Program-made: the position numbers and the translations under genes
In this document: piece after piece, positions 55,318 to 63,803 of the stretch
Layout: each line of letters begins with the position of its first letter
How positions within the stretch are numbered: position 1 is the stretch's first letter
Notes under the pieces: model-generated
The model's input: the letters and a program-made list of their open reading frames with translations, nothing else
The model's database searches: none
Told to the model about the DNA's origin: nothing
Source of the DNA: M30B53 sp964600785
GTDB lineage: Bacteria; Planctomycetota; Planctomycetia; Pirellulales; UBA1268
Assembly (NCBI GenBank): GCA_964600785.1
Contig: CAZRKH010000091.1
Span: 1 to 64,000 of the forward strand
Direction of reading: 5' to 3'
DNA length: 64,000 nucleotides

Positions 55318-57819
55318 TCAATGCCGGAAAAAGGGGAGAGCCACCTTCACCGGAAGTTCGCTCCATGGCAGCGACAAACGCTCGGCATCGATCGTGGTCG
55401 GCTGCCGCAGGGTGAGCAGGAGCGGTTCAGGGGGGAGCCATGCGGCGGCCAGTTCGAAGCCGTCCTCGCGGGGCCGTAGCGTGAGCGTGCAGGGACGGCT
55501 GGCTCGCTCGATTGGCAGCCCTGCGGGCAATGGCTCGGCGGGATCGAAAATTGCCAGCGTGATCACGCCGCTCTCGGGGTGGGTGAGGGCATGCAGCCCG
55601 CCACGTGCGGCCACCACGCGAATTGCCGGCTGTGAGCCGCTGAGCGATTCGGCAAAGGCCGCCGTCTCTTCGTCGGACGCACCCGGCAGGATGGAGTAGA
55701 TCGTGGCGGGTGCCGTCCCGTCCGGCTCCGGCGGGTGTTCGATCCAGGCCAGGTCAAACCAGCCCTCGCGAGGAACGTAGCGGCCGGAGATGCTCGCCAG
55801 ATCCGCCGCGGGCAGCGGCTCGCCCGACACCGTCCACCGCTTCCAGTCGATCGGCGAGGTCTCGCCCTCGCGGAGATGGCGATCGTAGAGCAGCAGTTGT
55901 GATTGCAGCCGTCGCGCCGTCTGCAACATGCCGCCGCTGTCCGGATGCACGCAGTAGACCGTGCCGTGACGATCCCGCACCGATCGGCCGCCGCCGGGAT
56001 GCTCGCACACCGTCGGGGCCGCCTGGCGTGCCGGGTCGCGGTCTTCCTCGGCCGCGGCTGCCGGCCATTGAAAGAGCGTGGTCGCCGGCGTCGCGTCGGC
56101 CGATGAGGCGGGAATGCCGGCCACCCGCGGCCGCGGCTTGGCGGGGTCGTCCGGCATGATCCCGCTGATGACCATCGTCATTCGCCCACCGACGGCGTGG
56201 AGACTTTTGCGGAATGCCGGCCCGGGGCCGACGATCTGCTCGAGGGCCCAGCAGCCCGCATCGCCCAGGCTCGAGGCCACCGCCATGCCGCTGTTGGTCA
56301 CGAAGGTGTTGTGCCTGCGGCTGAAGAGCCTCGAGGCGGGGCGAGTCTCCGAAGTGGCTCCGGGGATCAGCGACCAGTCGAAGCCCTGCTCGAGACCGTA
56401 GCCGAGCCCCGGCTCCCGGGCGTTGCCGTCGTCCGTGGCGATCACCAGTCCGCCGCGGCGGACGAAAATCGAGTAGTTGTTGGCCTGCGTCCAGGTGTAG
56501 ATCTCGTGCTTGCCGGTAAAAGGCGAAAGGCCGCTGACCACCGCGGTCCAGCCGGGCCGACGAACGATCATCGTCCCGCCGCGATTGACCGGCCAGATGC
56601 CCACCAGTGGCTGCCGCGAGCGTGGAACATGCGCGAAGGCCTCGCCGCGGGCAGCCTCGGGATACATGGCCGCGAGCACCTCCGCGGCGGGCAGCCAGAC
56701 CCCGCCGCCGGGCTCGCCGGGCTCGTCGGGGGACTCGTCTGGGGACTCGTCTGGAGACTCGTCTGGACCCAAGAGGGCGGCAGTCCGCAGAAGATCGACG
56801 GTCATCCGCTCGATTGTCGGGAGGTTACCGGAGCGGCCGGCGACGTTGAAGGGAGCCACGCCGCCTGCGTTGTCGGCGAGCACCGCCGCCACCATTGCCG
56901 CCCGCCGCAGGTGGTCACGCGAGGCCGACGAGAGTGAGAGCCCCGCCGTGCGCCAGCGGACGAGGGCATCGAGAAACCGGGGCAGAGAGTAGCTGGCATA
57001 GGCGTAGTGCCAGATGCCGTGGTGGATGATCGCCCCGTCGGCGGAAAAGGTTTTTCCGCAGCGGACGAGGGCGTCGACATACGCTGCCACGCGGCCGATC
57101 ATCGCCTCCTGCTCGTCGCCCTCCAGCAGCGTGGGCACCCAGGGCAGAAACGAGACCATCGCCTTGAGGTGGTCCATCTGCACGTCCGGCTCAGCCTGCT
57201 CGTGGTTCCAGGCGAAGAGGTCGTAGAGCACTTCGGCCAGGGCGGCCCGTTCGTCGGCCGCAAGCCGCATCGCCTCGGCCATCACACGGAGGTAGTCGGG
57301 CAGCCCGTAGACGGGGAAAGCGGGCCGGCCTCGTGGCGTCGGGCCGCCCCGCCGCCATCGCCACCATTCGCCGACGAAGTGTCGCACCTGCCTGCCGAGG
57401 AGTTCCCGCAGCTGCTCCTGGCCGGCCGCGTCGGCCCGCGGCATCGCCCGAGCGACCGCCTCGATGGACCGGAAAAATGCGGCCAGCTGTGGCGAGGTCT
57501 GTTCGCTCGTGAAGAGCCGTCGAAACTCCGCAGCGGCCGCGTCACTTGTTTCGATCCGCCAGGCCAGGTCGTTCGCAGCCAGCAGGCTTTCGAGCGTGTC
57601 GTCGGGCAGGCCCCCGCCGGCTGCAGCCGGCACCAACGGAAAGGCCTCGACCACCCGCCGGCAGACCGCGGGCCGGTCGGTGATCGCCAGCGAGGGAGTC
57701 CACTCGCTCCAAGGATCGGCAGCAGACCCCGGGGCGGCGACGAGCAGCGAGAATGTTCCCGCGATCTGCCATGCCAGCGGCATGTTGAAACGATTCTGGA
57801 AGCGGTGGGCTGGGAACAC
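55318..57819 (-). CDS. Large exported polysaccharide-lyase-like protein (PL8-type)
   Basis: Exported protein of 833 residues. The N-terminal signal region (MPLAWQIAGTFSLLVAAPGSA with upstream Arg residues) is followed by a helical toroid (about 50-400) and a beta-sandwich part. The pattern DGAIIHHGIWHYAYASYSLP has the His and Tyr residues seen in the active site of PL8 lyases (hyaluronan and chondroitin lyases), and a later NNYSIFVRRGG with a WALEQIVG block matches the middle beta domain. Uronic-acid lyase activity is likely but not certain. A DESP repeat (12-bp period) joins two parts near residues 352-366. Shorter start at 57783 is possible. It could degrade algal or animal glycosaminoglycan-like polysaccharides. 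Confidence 0.7.
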   Translation of the reverse strand: MFPAHRFQNRFNMPLAWQIAGTFSLLVAAPGSAADPWSEWTPSLAITDRPAVCRRVVEAFPLVPAAAGGGLPDDTLESLLAANDLAWRIETSDAAAAEFRRLFTSEQTSPQLAAFFRSIEAVARAMPRADAAGQEQLRELLGRQVRHFVGEWWRWRRGGPTPRGRPAFPVYGLPDYLRVMAEAMRLAADERAALAEVLYDLFAWNHEQAEPDVQMDHLKAMVSFLPWVPTLLEGDEQEAMIGRVAAYVDALVRCGKTFSADGAIIHHGIWHYAYASYSLPRFLDALVRWRTAGLSLSSASRDHLRRAAMVAAVLADNAGGVAPFNVAGRSGNLPTIERMTVDLLRTAALLGPDESPDESPDESPDEPGEPGGGVWLPAAEVLAAMYPEAARGEAFAHVPRSRQPLVGIWPVNRGGTMIVRRPGWTAVVSGLSPFTGKHEIYTWTQANNYSIFVRRGGLVIATDDGNAREPGLGYGLEQGFDWSLIPGATSETRPASRLFSRRHNTFVTNSGMAVASSLGDAGCWALEQIVGPGPAFRKSLHAVGGRMTMVISGIMPDDPAKPRPRVAGIPASSADATPATTLFQWPAAAAEEDRDPARQAAPTVCEHPGGGRSVRDRHGTVYCVHPDSGGMLQTARRLQSQLLLYDRHLREGETSPIDWKRWTVSGEPLPAADLASISGRYVPREGWFDLAWIEHPPEPDGTAPATIYSILPGASDEETAAFAESLSGSQPAIRVVAARGGLHALTHPESGVITLAIFDPAEPLPAGLPIERASRPCTLTLRPREDGFELAAAWLPPEPLLLTLRQPTTIDAERLSLPWSELPVKVALPFFRH
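56723..56766. repeat. 12-bp tandem repeat coding DESP inside the PL8-like gene
   Basis: A gactcgtctggg-type 12-bp unit occurs about three to four times, giving a PDESPDESPDESPDEPGEPG linker on the minus strand. It joins the helical part and the beta part of the protein. Unit number could vary without a frameshift. Confidence 0.8.
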
Positions 57820-58130
57820 GCGGATGGCGGCAGGGTCGGAAGGCGGGACAGTCGAAGGGGGAGATCATTCAGCCGGCTGCCGGCTGCGGTCAGTCCAGCG
57901 GAAGGCCGCAAGCACTCCGAGCACGGCAAGCCCATCGATCATCGCACGCAGCCGCGGGGGCCTGAGTCGTCGGGCTTGGTGGTCGACCGTGCGCGAGCGG
58001 GAACCGTGTCTGAAGGTGCCTGATTTGCTTGCGGGCGACCAAACCCTACACTCTTGCAACCGGCCTGCTCGAGGGCCGAACGTTTGCACGTCCTTTATCC
58101 TTATCCCCGAGATTCCACGGAGTGACAACC
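57820..58130. other. Divergent intergenic region between the PL8-like gene and a small hypothetical
   Basis: About 310 bp with no clear gene on either strand, apart from out-of-frame fragments. It should carry promoters for both genes. The sequence just before the small gene (tgcacgtcctttatccttatccccgagattcc) is less GC-rich and may include its promoter; a Shine-Dalgarno-like ggag at 58119-58122 precedes the ATG. Confidence 0.4.
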
Positions 58131-58337
58131 ATGGCCGACGCAGACAGCCTTTCCTGGCCCGATCTTGCCATCGGGCTCTATGACCGCCTGACCGGGCGAA
58201 ACGCCGAGATCACCTACGAGTTTGACGACATGCACATCAAAATCCCGAGCCAGACCGGTGCGGGGGCCCAGCATGCCGAATGGGTGCTCAGTGGCACGAT
58301 CAAGATTCGCACGCGAGACGCCTCGTCCCCAAACTGA
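58131..58337 (+). CDS. Small hypothetical protein (68 residues)
   Basis: A 68-residue protein (MADADSLSWPDLAIGLYDRL...) with alternating acidic and basic segments: RNAEITYEFDDMHIKIPSQT and AEWVLSGTIKIRTRDA. The fold looks small and beta-rich; no family recognised. A ggag Shine-Dalgarno lies at a good distance. Similar short proteins recur in planctomycetes, from memory. Confidence 0.62.
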   Translation: MADADSLSWPDLAIGLYDRLTGRNAEITYEFDDMHIKIPSQTGAGAQHAEWVLSGTIKIRTRDASSPN

Positions 58338-58600
58338 TCCCGACCGGCAGGCTCACGGGCACGCTCGATGGCCTGCCGGTCGAAATCGTGGCTTCCGAGC
58401 GGGGTATCACGCTCTCGCTGGCGAGCGTCCGCTCGCTTGTACCGCTGTCACGGTCGGCCCGTCAGGCCGGCGGCGTGCTTGCGGTGTTGCGTCATGCGGC
58501 GATCCCGCTGGATGTCCGTCTCTTCTCAACGGTCAGCCTGCCGGTGTTGCCGCAGCCGCACTGGCTCGTGCGGCTGGTCATGCCTGGACACGCCTCCTGA
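58280..58600 (+). CDS. Hypothetical protein, start uncertain
   Basis: A 106-residue frame overlapping the previous gene by 58 bp at its nominal ATG. The part from LDGLPVEIVASERGITLSLA onwards (RSLVPLSRSARQAGGVLAVL, HAAIPLDVRLFSTVSLPVLPQPHWLVRL) looks like a small folded domain and could start at an internal codon. It also overlaps the end of the opposite-strand membrane protein gene by 75 bp, so one of the two ends may be wrong. Confidence 0.4.
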   Translation: MGAQWHDQDSHARRLVPKLIPTGRLTGTLDGLPVEIVASERGITLSLASVRSLVPLSRSARQAGGVLAVLRHAAIPLDVRLFSTVSLPVLPQPHWLVRLVMPGHAS

Positions 58601-59353
58601 GAGTGACACGCTCGCTCCCGTGGCCACCCCGACGACCAGGCCGAAGAGCCAGCGGCTCCGTGGCCGTGTGAAGCCACCGAATCGCCAGGCCGCCAGGCCC
58701 GCGAGTCCGCCGGCAGTCAAGGCGATCACCGACTCCGCCTGGGCGATCTGCTCGACGGGCAGCCGTGATACAGACTGCCTCGCTACCCAGCCGATCGTTG
58801 CCACCGCGGGCACGGCGAGCATCGCCACCGCGGCGGCCCGCCGTCGCAGGGGCACCGCCAGCGGGCCGGGGGTCCAGCGGATCACCACGGCGATTCCCAG
58901 GCCGACCGCCGCTGCACACAGCGGGGCGGGGAGGTGCCGTGCGAGCCACTGCTGAGGTGGCAGGCCGGCCACATGCAGGCTCGCGAGGCTTGCCGCGGCC
59001 ACCGCGGGAATGATTGCCGCGGTGGCCAGCCGGCTCTGCCGGGGAATGTCGAAGGCCGAGGCAAACCAGACCAATCCGAGGGCCACGGTTGCATCGAGGA
59101 CCCATTGGTAGGGGGGCAGGCCGGCCATTCCGCCGCTGCCACCCACCCAGTCGAGCAGAGGCCCGACCGCCCCGCGGAGAGGATCGTCATCGGGCACGCC
59201 CACGAAGAATCCGGCAAAGACCCGCAGGCCAAAGGCGGCGAAGGGGATCAGTCCGGCGAGCAGTTCCAGCCGTCGTGGCAGCCGCGGCAACGCCGCGGCC
59301 CATATTGCCGTCCACAAAACGGTGAACAGGATCAGCCGCACGCCGGGCATCAT
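58526..59353 (-). CDS. Multi-pass membrane protein, unknown
   Basis: A 275-residue protein with about seven or eight hydrophobic segments (for example LILFTVLWTAIWAAALP, LLAGLIPFAAFGLRVFAGF, WVLDATVALGLVWFASAF, AAVAMLAVPAVATIGWVA, LFGLVVGVATGASVSL). No transporter or enzyme signature recognised. The Trp/Gly-rich GGSGGMAGLPPYQWVLD loop is striking. Its last 25 residues read antisense to the preceding small gene and may not be coding. It begins 11 bp after the 3' end of the tRNA-Val, so the two may share a transcript. Confidence 0.7.
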   Translation of the reverse strand: MMPGVRLILFTVLWTAIWAAALPRLPRRLELLAGLIPFAAFGLRVFAGFFVGVPDDDPLRGAVGPLLDWVGGSGGMAGLPPYQWVLDATVALGLVWFASAFDIPRQSRLATAAIIPAVAAASLASLHVAGLPPQQWLARHLPAPLCAAAVGLGIAVVIRWTPGPLAVPLRRRAAAVAMLAVPAVATIGWVARQSVSRLPVEQIAQAESVIALTAGGLAGLAAWRFGGFTRPRSRWLFGLVVGVATGASVSLSGGVSRHDQPHEPVRLRQHRQADR

Positions 59354-59364
59354 GAAGCCAACAG

Positions 59365-59438
59365 TGGGCGATAAAGGACTCGAACCTTTGACCCCCAGCT
59401 TGTCGAGCTGGTGCTCTAACCAACTGAGCTAATCGCCC
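59365..59438 (-). tRNA. tRNA-Val (anticodon GAC)
   Basis: A full cloverleaf on the minus strand: acceptor GGGCGAT pairing with ATCGCCC; D-arm GCTC AGTTGGTTA GAGC; anticodon stem CCAGC/GCTGG with loop TCGACAA, giving anticodon GAC for valine GUC codons; variable loop GGGTC; T-arm AAAGG TTCGAGT CCTTT; discriminator A. CCA is not encoded. The 5' end overlaps the end of the EcsC gene, whose stop codon lies in the D-arm region. Confidence 0.95.
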
Positions 59439-60570
59439 GCAAAGCCATACCACGTGCTGGATCGTGGACGACTTGCGTGCCTGAAGTCTCGCGCACACGC
59501 TCCGCCGAGTCAAGCAGGCCGCGGGCGGTGCGGAGGGCGGCGGCTGAGCCGTCGGCGGCTCCGACGGCGATCGGCCCCCGCCACCAGGAAAGCACCCGGC
59601 CGGTGGCCGCCACCGGGAAGGTCGCCGTGAAGCCGACGATCGCCCCACCGGCGTAGAGCGTCTGGCCGAGGGCGTGGCCGAGTTCGGCGGCAGTCGACTT
59701 CCGTCGGCCCTCGCCGCTTGGAGCGATCGCCGCCACCCGACCGGCATCGCGGAGGTGACGCTCCTGGAAAAACCGCATTGCCGACTCGCCGGCCGTCTCC
59801 AGGAAGGTGCGGTCGGTGATGAAGCCGACCATGCCGCCCACCAGCGGAATCCTCGCGACGAGTTCGTCGGCCAGTTCGTCGGCCACGACGTCGCGTCCGG
59901 CCTGCACGGCGAGGGTGTCGGAGTCGAGTCCGCCGCCATCGGGCGCGTCGAGTGCGGCGTGCAGCCGCTCCAGGATCGCCCCCCGCTGCGGCGGCTGCTC
60001 GGTGAGACCAAGGTCGAGCAGGTCGAAGAGCATCGCCCGGTCGACCGGGCGGTCGAGCGCGTAGCCGTAGCAGTGGGCGAGCTTGGTGATCATCGTGAAG
60101 GTGGTCACCAGCTGAAACGGTAGCCGGCCCACCACGGCGCTGCCGAACTGCCGCATCACCAGGCCGCGTCCGGCGCTGATGTGTTCCGCCTCGCGGATCA
60201 CCGCCATCGCCAGGCGGTCGCATTCCTCCAGCGGTGCCCGCCGCAGGGCCGGCAGGTCCCAGCCGCCGTCGGCAAGATGGGTCTTTTTCCAGGAGCTCAT
60301 CCGCGTTTCGGCCAGCCGATCGATCAGGTCGATTGCCCGGCGGACGACGCTGCGGGGCACAACCCTCCGCACCGCCCAGGCGATCGGCACGGTCACGGCA
60401 TCGATCGCGGCGGTGATCCGGCTCGGGCCGGTGCTTTTCCAGGCGGCGATACGGCGGACCTGCTCGGCTTCGTAGGGCGTCAGGGTCGGCTGGCTGCCGT
60501 TGCTCGAAGGGCTGCAGGCGTGGTCGGAGTTTTCGGGAGTCATGGGAGTCATGGGAGTCATGGCAGTCAT
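59416..60570 (-). CDS. EcsC-family protein
   Basis: A 384-residue protein of the EcsC family (named after Bacillus EcsC, function unclear). The EcsC domain spans about 120-330: LADGGWDLPALRRAPLEECDRLA, VGRLPFQLVTTFTMITKLAHCYGYALD, ELVARIPLVGGMVGFITDRTF and AELGHALGQTLYAGGAIVGFTATFP (given in parts). The C-terminal codons MALRAISSVG run into the tRNA-Val, the TAG stop being inside it. The N-terminal MTAMTPMTPMTPEN comes from a tandem repeat that holds several possible starts, so the true start is uncertain. Confidence 0.86.
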   Translation of the reverse strand: MTAMTPMTPMTPENSDHACSPSSNGSQPTLTPYEAEQVRRIAAWKSTGPSRITAAIDAVTVPIAWAVRRVVPRSVVRRAIDLIDRLAETRMSSWKKTHLADGGWDLPALRRAPLEECDRLAMAVIREAEHISAGRGLVMRQFGSAVVGRLPFQLVTTFTMITKLAHCYGYALDRPVDRAMLFDLLDLGLTEQPPQRGAILERLHAALDAPDGGGLDSDTLAVQAGRDVVADELADELVARIPLVGGMVGFITDRTFLETAGESAMRFFQERHLRDAGRVAAIAPSGEGRRKSTAAELGHALGQTLYAGGAIVGFTATFPVAATGRVLSWWRGPIAVGAADGSAAALRTARGLLDSAERVRETSGTQVVHDPARGMALRAISSVG

Positions 60571-60613
60571 GGGGTCATGGGGTCATGGGGTCATGGGGTC
60601 ATGGGGTCATGGC
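60535..60613. repeat. 8/9-bp tandem repeat spanning the EcsC start codons
   Basis: On the minus strand five copies of ATGACCCC (8-bp period, about 60568-60607) lead into three 9-bp copies of ATGACTCCC-type units that code the protein's first residues. Each 8-bp unit reads ATG-ACC-CCA-TGA, a three-codon mini-frame whose stop overlaps the next ATG. Because 8 is not a multiple of 3, successive ATGs lie in different frames. Confidence 0.85.
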
Positions 60614-60693
60614 ACCACTCGGTTCGGGAGACGCCGACGCGGTCGACGGACTGCAGCAGAGAATACCCTGCCAGGCGGCTGGAATCCTGCCGG

Positions 60694-61245
60694 TCACTCC
60701 CGGGGGTGAGCCTGCCGCCACTCTCTCGGTGGGATCGGATCGTCCGCCGCCCACAGCCCGCGTCGGCCGCGGCGGGCCTGGCGTTCGGCGGCCAGCAGAT
60801 CGCCGTCGGGAGCGTAGCCGTCAAAGACCCAGGCGTGGCCCTCGGCGACCATGCGGCGATTGATGTTGTCGCCCTCCAACCAGAGCGTGCCCAGCAGCCG
60901 CCCGAAGCGATCGCGGGCCTTCCCCTCCACGCCCACGCGGCGGCCCCCGACCGCCCGCTCGAGGGCCGCGGTCGCCGCCCGGCCGTGGGGCTGGGCAAAC
61001 TCCGGGGCGTCAATGCCCTTCAGACGAATCTTCGTCTCGCGACCCAGCGAATCGCGGCAGGTGACGGTATCGCCATCGTGCACGATCGCCACCTGCCATG
61101 TGGCGAGGCCTGCCGGAGCCGCAGGCGGGCTGAAGCCGAACCGTTCGCGGCACTCCCCCAAAAGCGAGGCGGCCGCGACGAGAAGCGCCACGAAAATTCC
61201 ACCCGGCCCAAGGCCGCGTGGAAGCCGGATCGTTCGCCCAGGCAT
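60694..61245 (-). CDS. Exported thermonuclease-family (SNase) nuclease
   Basis: A 183-residue nuclease of the staphylococcal-nuclease family. An N-terminal membrane or signal segment (GGIFVALLVAAASLLGECRE) suggests export or membrane anchoring. The catalytic motif is IVHDGDTVTC...IRLKGIDAPEFAQPHG, with the Asp, Arg and Glu residues, then RDRFGRLLGTLWL with the second Arg and NINRRMVAEGHAWVF as a late landmark. It cleaves DNA and RNA in a Ca2+-dependent way in known relatives. Start at 61245 (MPGRTIRLPR) was chosen for the signal; the divergent thrS starts about 130 bp away. Confidence 0.9.
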   Translation of the reverse strand: MPGRTIRLPRGLGPGGIFVALLVAAASLLGECRERFGFSPPAAPAGLATWQVAIVHDGDTVTCRDSLGRETKIRLKGIDAPEFAQPHGRAATAALERAVGGRRVGVEGKARDRFGRLLGTLWLEGDNINRRMVAEGHAWVFDGYAPDGDLLAAERQARRGRRGLWAADDPIPPREWRQAHPRE

Positions 61246-61372
61246 CGCTGCTGCCGCTCCTGCGGGTTCGTCTCGCACTTGTTCGCCGCCAGCCGGCTTC
61301 CGATACTCACGGTGTTCGTGGCGGGCCTTGCAGCCGTTGCCTGCCGAGCCCGCAGCCCGCCAAGGAGCCCGC

Positions 61373-63376
61373 ATGCCCACCGTTCGCCTTGCCGACCGAT
61401 CTCCTCGAGATTACCCGGCGGGTTGCCGGGTTGCCGACTGCCTCGCTGACCTGCCTCAGAAGCCGGGACCGATCGCCGCGGTGCTCGATGGCAAGACGGT
61501 CGGCCTCGATGCCCCCGTGCCGGAGGGCGTGGCGACCATCGAGCCGCTGTATGCGGGCGACTCGCGGGCCCTGCCGGTGATGCGGCATTCCGCGGCCCAC
61601 GTGATGGCCCGGGCGGTGATGCGGCTGTTCGACGGCGTTGAACTGGCCTTCGGGCCGACGGTGGGCGAGGGCTTTTACTACGACATGCGGGCACAGCAGC
61701 CGATCACCGAGGACGACCTGCCGCGGATCGAGGAGGAGATGCGGAAGATCATCGAGGCCGACGAGGCCTTCGAGCGGCTGGAGTTGGGCCGTGAGGAGGC
61801 GATCGGCGTCGTCCGCGATCTCCATCAGCCGTTGAAGGTGGAGCACATCGAGACCGGCCTGGCCGATCATCCCACGCTCTCGTTTTACCGGCAGGGCGAG
61901 TTTCTCGACCTCTGTCGCGGGCCCCACGTGCCCGGCCCTGGCTGCATCGCTGCGTTCAAGCTCACGAGCCTCGCCGGGGCCTACTGGAAAGGGGATGCCA
62001 GCCGCGAGCAGCTGCAGCGTCTCTACGGCACGGCCTGGTTCTCCCAGGAGGATCTCGACGCCTACCTCGCCCGGCTTGAAGAGGCCCGCAAGCGGGACCA
62101 CCGCCTGCTTGGCAAGCAGCTCGACCTGTTCACCACCAGCCCCCTGGTCGGCTCGGGGCTCGTGCTCTGGATGCCCAAGGGGGCCACGATCCGCGGCGTG
62201 CTCGAGGGCTTCGTGCGGGAGGAGCTTGCCCGGCGGGGCTACGAGCCCGTCTACACGCCCCACATCGGCAAGGTCGATCTCTACAAGATCTCGGGCCACT
62301 ATCCCTACTACGCCGAGAGCCAGTTTCGGCCGATTCTGCAGTCGGAGGACGAGCAGTATCTGCTCAAGCCGATGAACTGCCCGCACCACACGATGATCTA
62401 CAAGGCCCGGCCCCGCAGCTACCGCGACCTGCCGCTGCGGCTGGCGGGGGTTGGGACGGGCTATCGCTACGAACAGTCGGGGGAGCTTGGCGGCATGACC
62501 CGGGTTCGTGGCTTCACCCAGGACGACGCCCACATCTTTTGCACGCCCGAGCAGGTCGAACAGGAGGTGGCCGGCTGCATCGAGTTCACCCTCGCGGTGC
62601 TCGAGAGCCTGGCCTTTGACAACTTCCGGGTGCGGCTGGGATTTCGCGATCCCGCCGAGGACAAGTATGTCGGGCCGCCGGAGCGGTGGGACGAGGCGGA
62701 GGCCGCGATCGAGCGTGTGGCCCGCCGCATGAAACTTCCCGGCTGCGAGCCTGAGCCGGGGGAGGCGGCCTTCTACGGGCCCAAGATCGACTTTGTGGTG
62801 GCCGATTCGCTCGGCCGCGAGTGGCAGCTCGGCACAGTGCAGCTCGACTACAACCTGCCGAGCCCGGAGCGGTTTGGCCTGGAATACGTCGGGGCCGACA
62901 ACGGCCGCCACACGCCGGTCATGATCCACCGGGCGCCGCTGGGCAGCCTGGAGCGGTTCGTGGGGGTGCTGATCGAGCACTTTGCGGGGGCTTTCCCGCT
63001 GTGGTTGGCACCGGAGCAGGTGCGGGTGATTCCGGTGAGTGCCAAGAGCGAGGACTATGCCCGCCGCATCAAGGCGAGGCTCGAGGAGGCGGGTCTGCGG
63101 GCCACGGTCGATCTCGCCGCGGAGAAACTTGGTGCGAAGATTCGCCAGGCACAGCTGGAGCTCGTGCCGATGATGGCCGTGTGCGGTCCCCGCGACGAGG
63201 CGGCCGGCACGGTCAGCCTTCGCGACCGCGTCGAGGGGGATCTCGGGGCGATGCCGCTGGAAGAGGCGGTCATGCAGCTGGTCGACGAGGTGGCCCGTCG
63301 GGCGGTGCGACACAAGCCCAAGCCGTTGGATGTTCGCCCCGCGGTGCCCGCAGCCGCCGGTGGCGGGGACTACTGA
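61373..63376 (+). CDS. thrS: Threonyl-tRNA synthetase
   Basis: Charges tRNA-Thr and edits mischarged serine, in the cytoplasm (667 residues). The N-terminal TGS domain (about 1-65) is followed by the editing domain with HSAAHVMA (HxxxH) and DLCRGPHVPGPG. The class II core has motif 1 around VYTPHIGKVDLYKISGHYPYY, the zinc Cys in MNCPHHTMIY (with His later at DLPLRLAG region), motif 2 RYEQSGELGGMTRVRGF and motif 3 with RAPLGSLERFVGVLIEHF. The C-terminal anticodon-binding domain (from about 555) starts LAPEQVRVIPVSAKS. A good Shine-Dalgarno, aaggag, lies at 61362-61367. It is a housekeeping gene divergent from the SNase gene. Confidence 0.98.
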   Translation: MPTVRLADRSPRDYPAGCRVADCLADLPQKPGPIAAVLDGKTVGLDAPVPEGVATIEPLYAGDSRALPVMRHSAAHVMARAVMRLFDGVELAFGPTVGEGFYYDMRAQQPITEDDLPRIEEEMRKIIEADEAFERLELGREEAIGVVRDLHQPLKVEHIETGLADHPTLSFYRQGEFLDLCRGPHVPGPGCIAAFKLTSLAGAYWKGDASREQLQRLYGTAWFSQEDLDAYLARLEEARKRDHRLLGKQLDLFTTSPLVGSGLVLWMPKGATIRGVLEGFVREELARRGYEPVYTPHIGKVDLYKISGHYPYYAESQFRPILQSEDEQYLLKPMNCPHHTMIYKARPRSYRDLPLRLAGVGTGYRYEQSGELGGMTRVRGFTQDDAHIFCTPEQVEQEVAGCIEFTLAVLESLAFDNFRVRLGFRDPAEDKYVGPPERWDEAEAAIERVARRMKLPGCEPEPGEAAFYGPKIDFVVADSLGREWQLGTVQLDYNLPSPERFGLEYVGADNGRHTPVMIHRAPLGSLERFVGVLIEHFAGAFPLWLAPEQVRVIPVSAKSEDYARRIKARLEEAGLRATVDLAAEKLGAKIRQAQLELVPMMAVCGPRDEAAGTVSLRDRVEGDLGAMPLEEAVMQLVDEVARRAVRHKPKPLDVRPAVPAAAGGGDY

Positions 63377-63384
63377 GTTCGGCC

Positions 63385-63744
63385 ATGCCCCGCTTTGTCC
63401 TGCTCGAGCACGTGGGGGCCCCGGACGATCCCGCCGGCCGGCACTTCGATCTTCTCCTCGAGGAGGGCCAGGCCTGCCGCAGCTGGCGACTGGCAGCGAT
63501 TCCCGCAGCAGGGCATCCGGTCGCGGCAGTGGGCCTCCAGCCGCATCGGCTGGCCTGGCTCGATCACGTCGCGGGGCCGGTCTCTGGTGGCCGCGGCCAT
63601 GCCCGGCGGGTCGACGCGGGCAGCTACGAGGTCGTCAAGAGCGATGAGCCCTCCGGGCGGCTGTGCGTCGTGCTCGGCGGCAGCCTCCTTGGCGGCCGGC
63701 TCACGATCGCCGGTGGCGAGGCCACGCTCGAGACTGTGGTCTAG
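63385..63744 (+). CDS. LigD N-terminal (3'-phosphoesterase-like) domain protein
   Basis: A 119-residue protein with the pattern FVLLEHVGAPDDPAGRHFDLLLEEG, close to the stand-alone LigD_N (DNA polymerase ligase N-terminal) domains common in planctomycetes. The RHFDLLLE segment holds the His that, in LigD phosphoesterase, binds the metal. ARRVDAGSYEVVKSDEP fits a late strand. Relatives with full motifs trim 3' ends at DNA breaks, but isolated short forms are untested. It begins 8 bp after thrS and probably shares its transcript. Confidence 0.82.
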   Translation: MPRFVLLEHVGAPDDPAGRHFDLLLEEGQACRSWRLAAIPAAGHPVAAVGLQPHRLAWLDHVAGPVSGGRGHARRVDAGSYEVVKSDEPSGRLCVVLGGSLLGGRLTIAGGEATLETVV

Positions 63745-63803
63745 GCCGGGAAGCGTCGCGGCCGCGTGGAAAAATCGCTCCCGTCCCCATTTTTTTGGGG
63801 GGG

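Noticed and set aside
63785..63803. Terminator after the LigD_N-like gene
   Set aside because: ccccatttttttgggg can form only a 4-bp stem with an 8-base loop; too weak to call.
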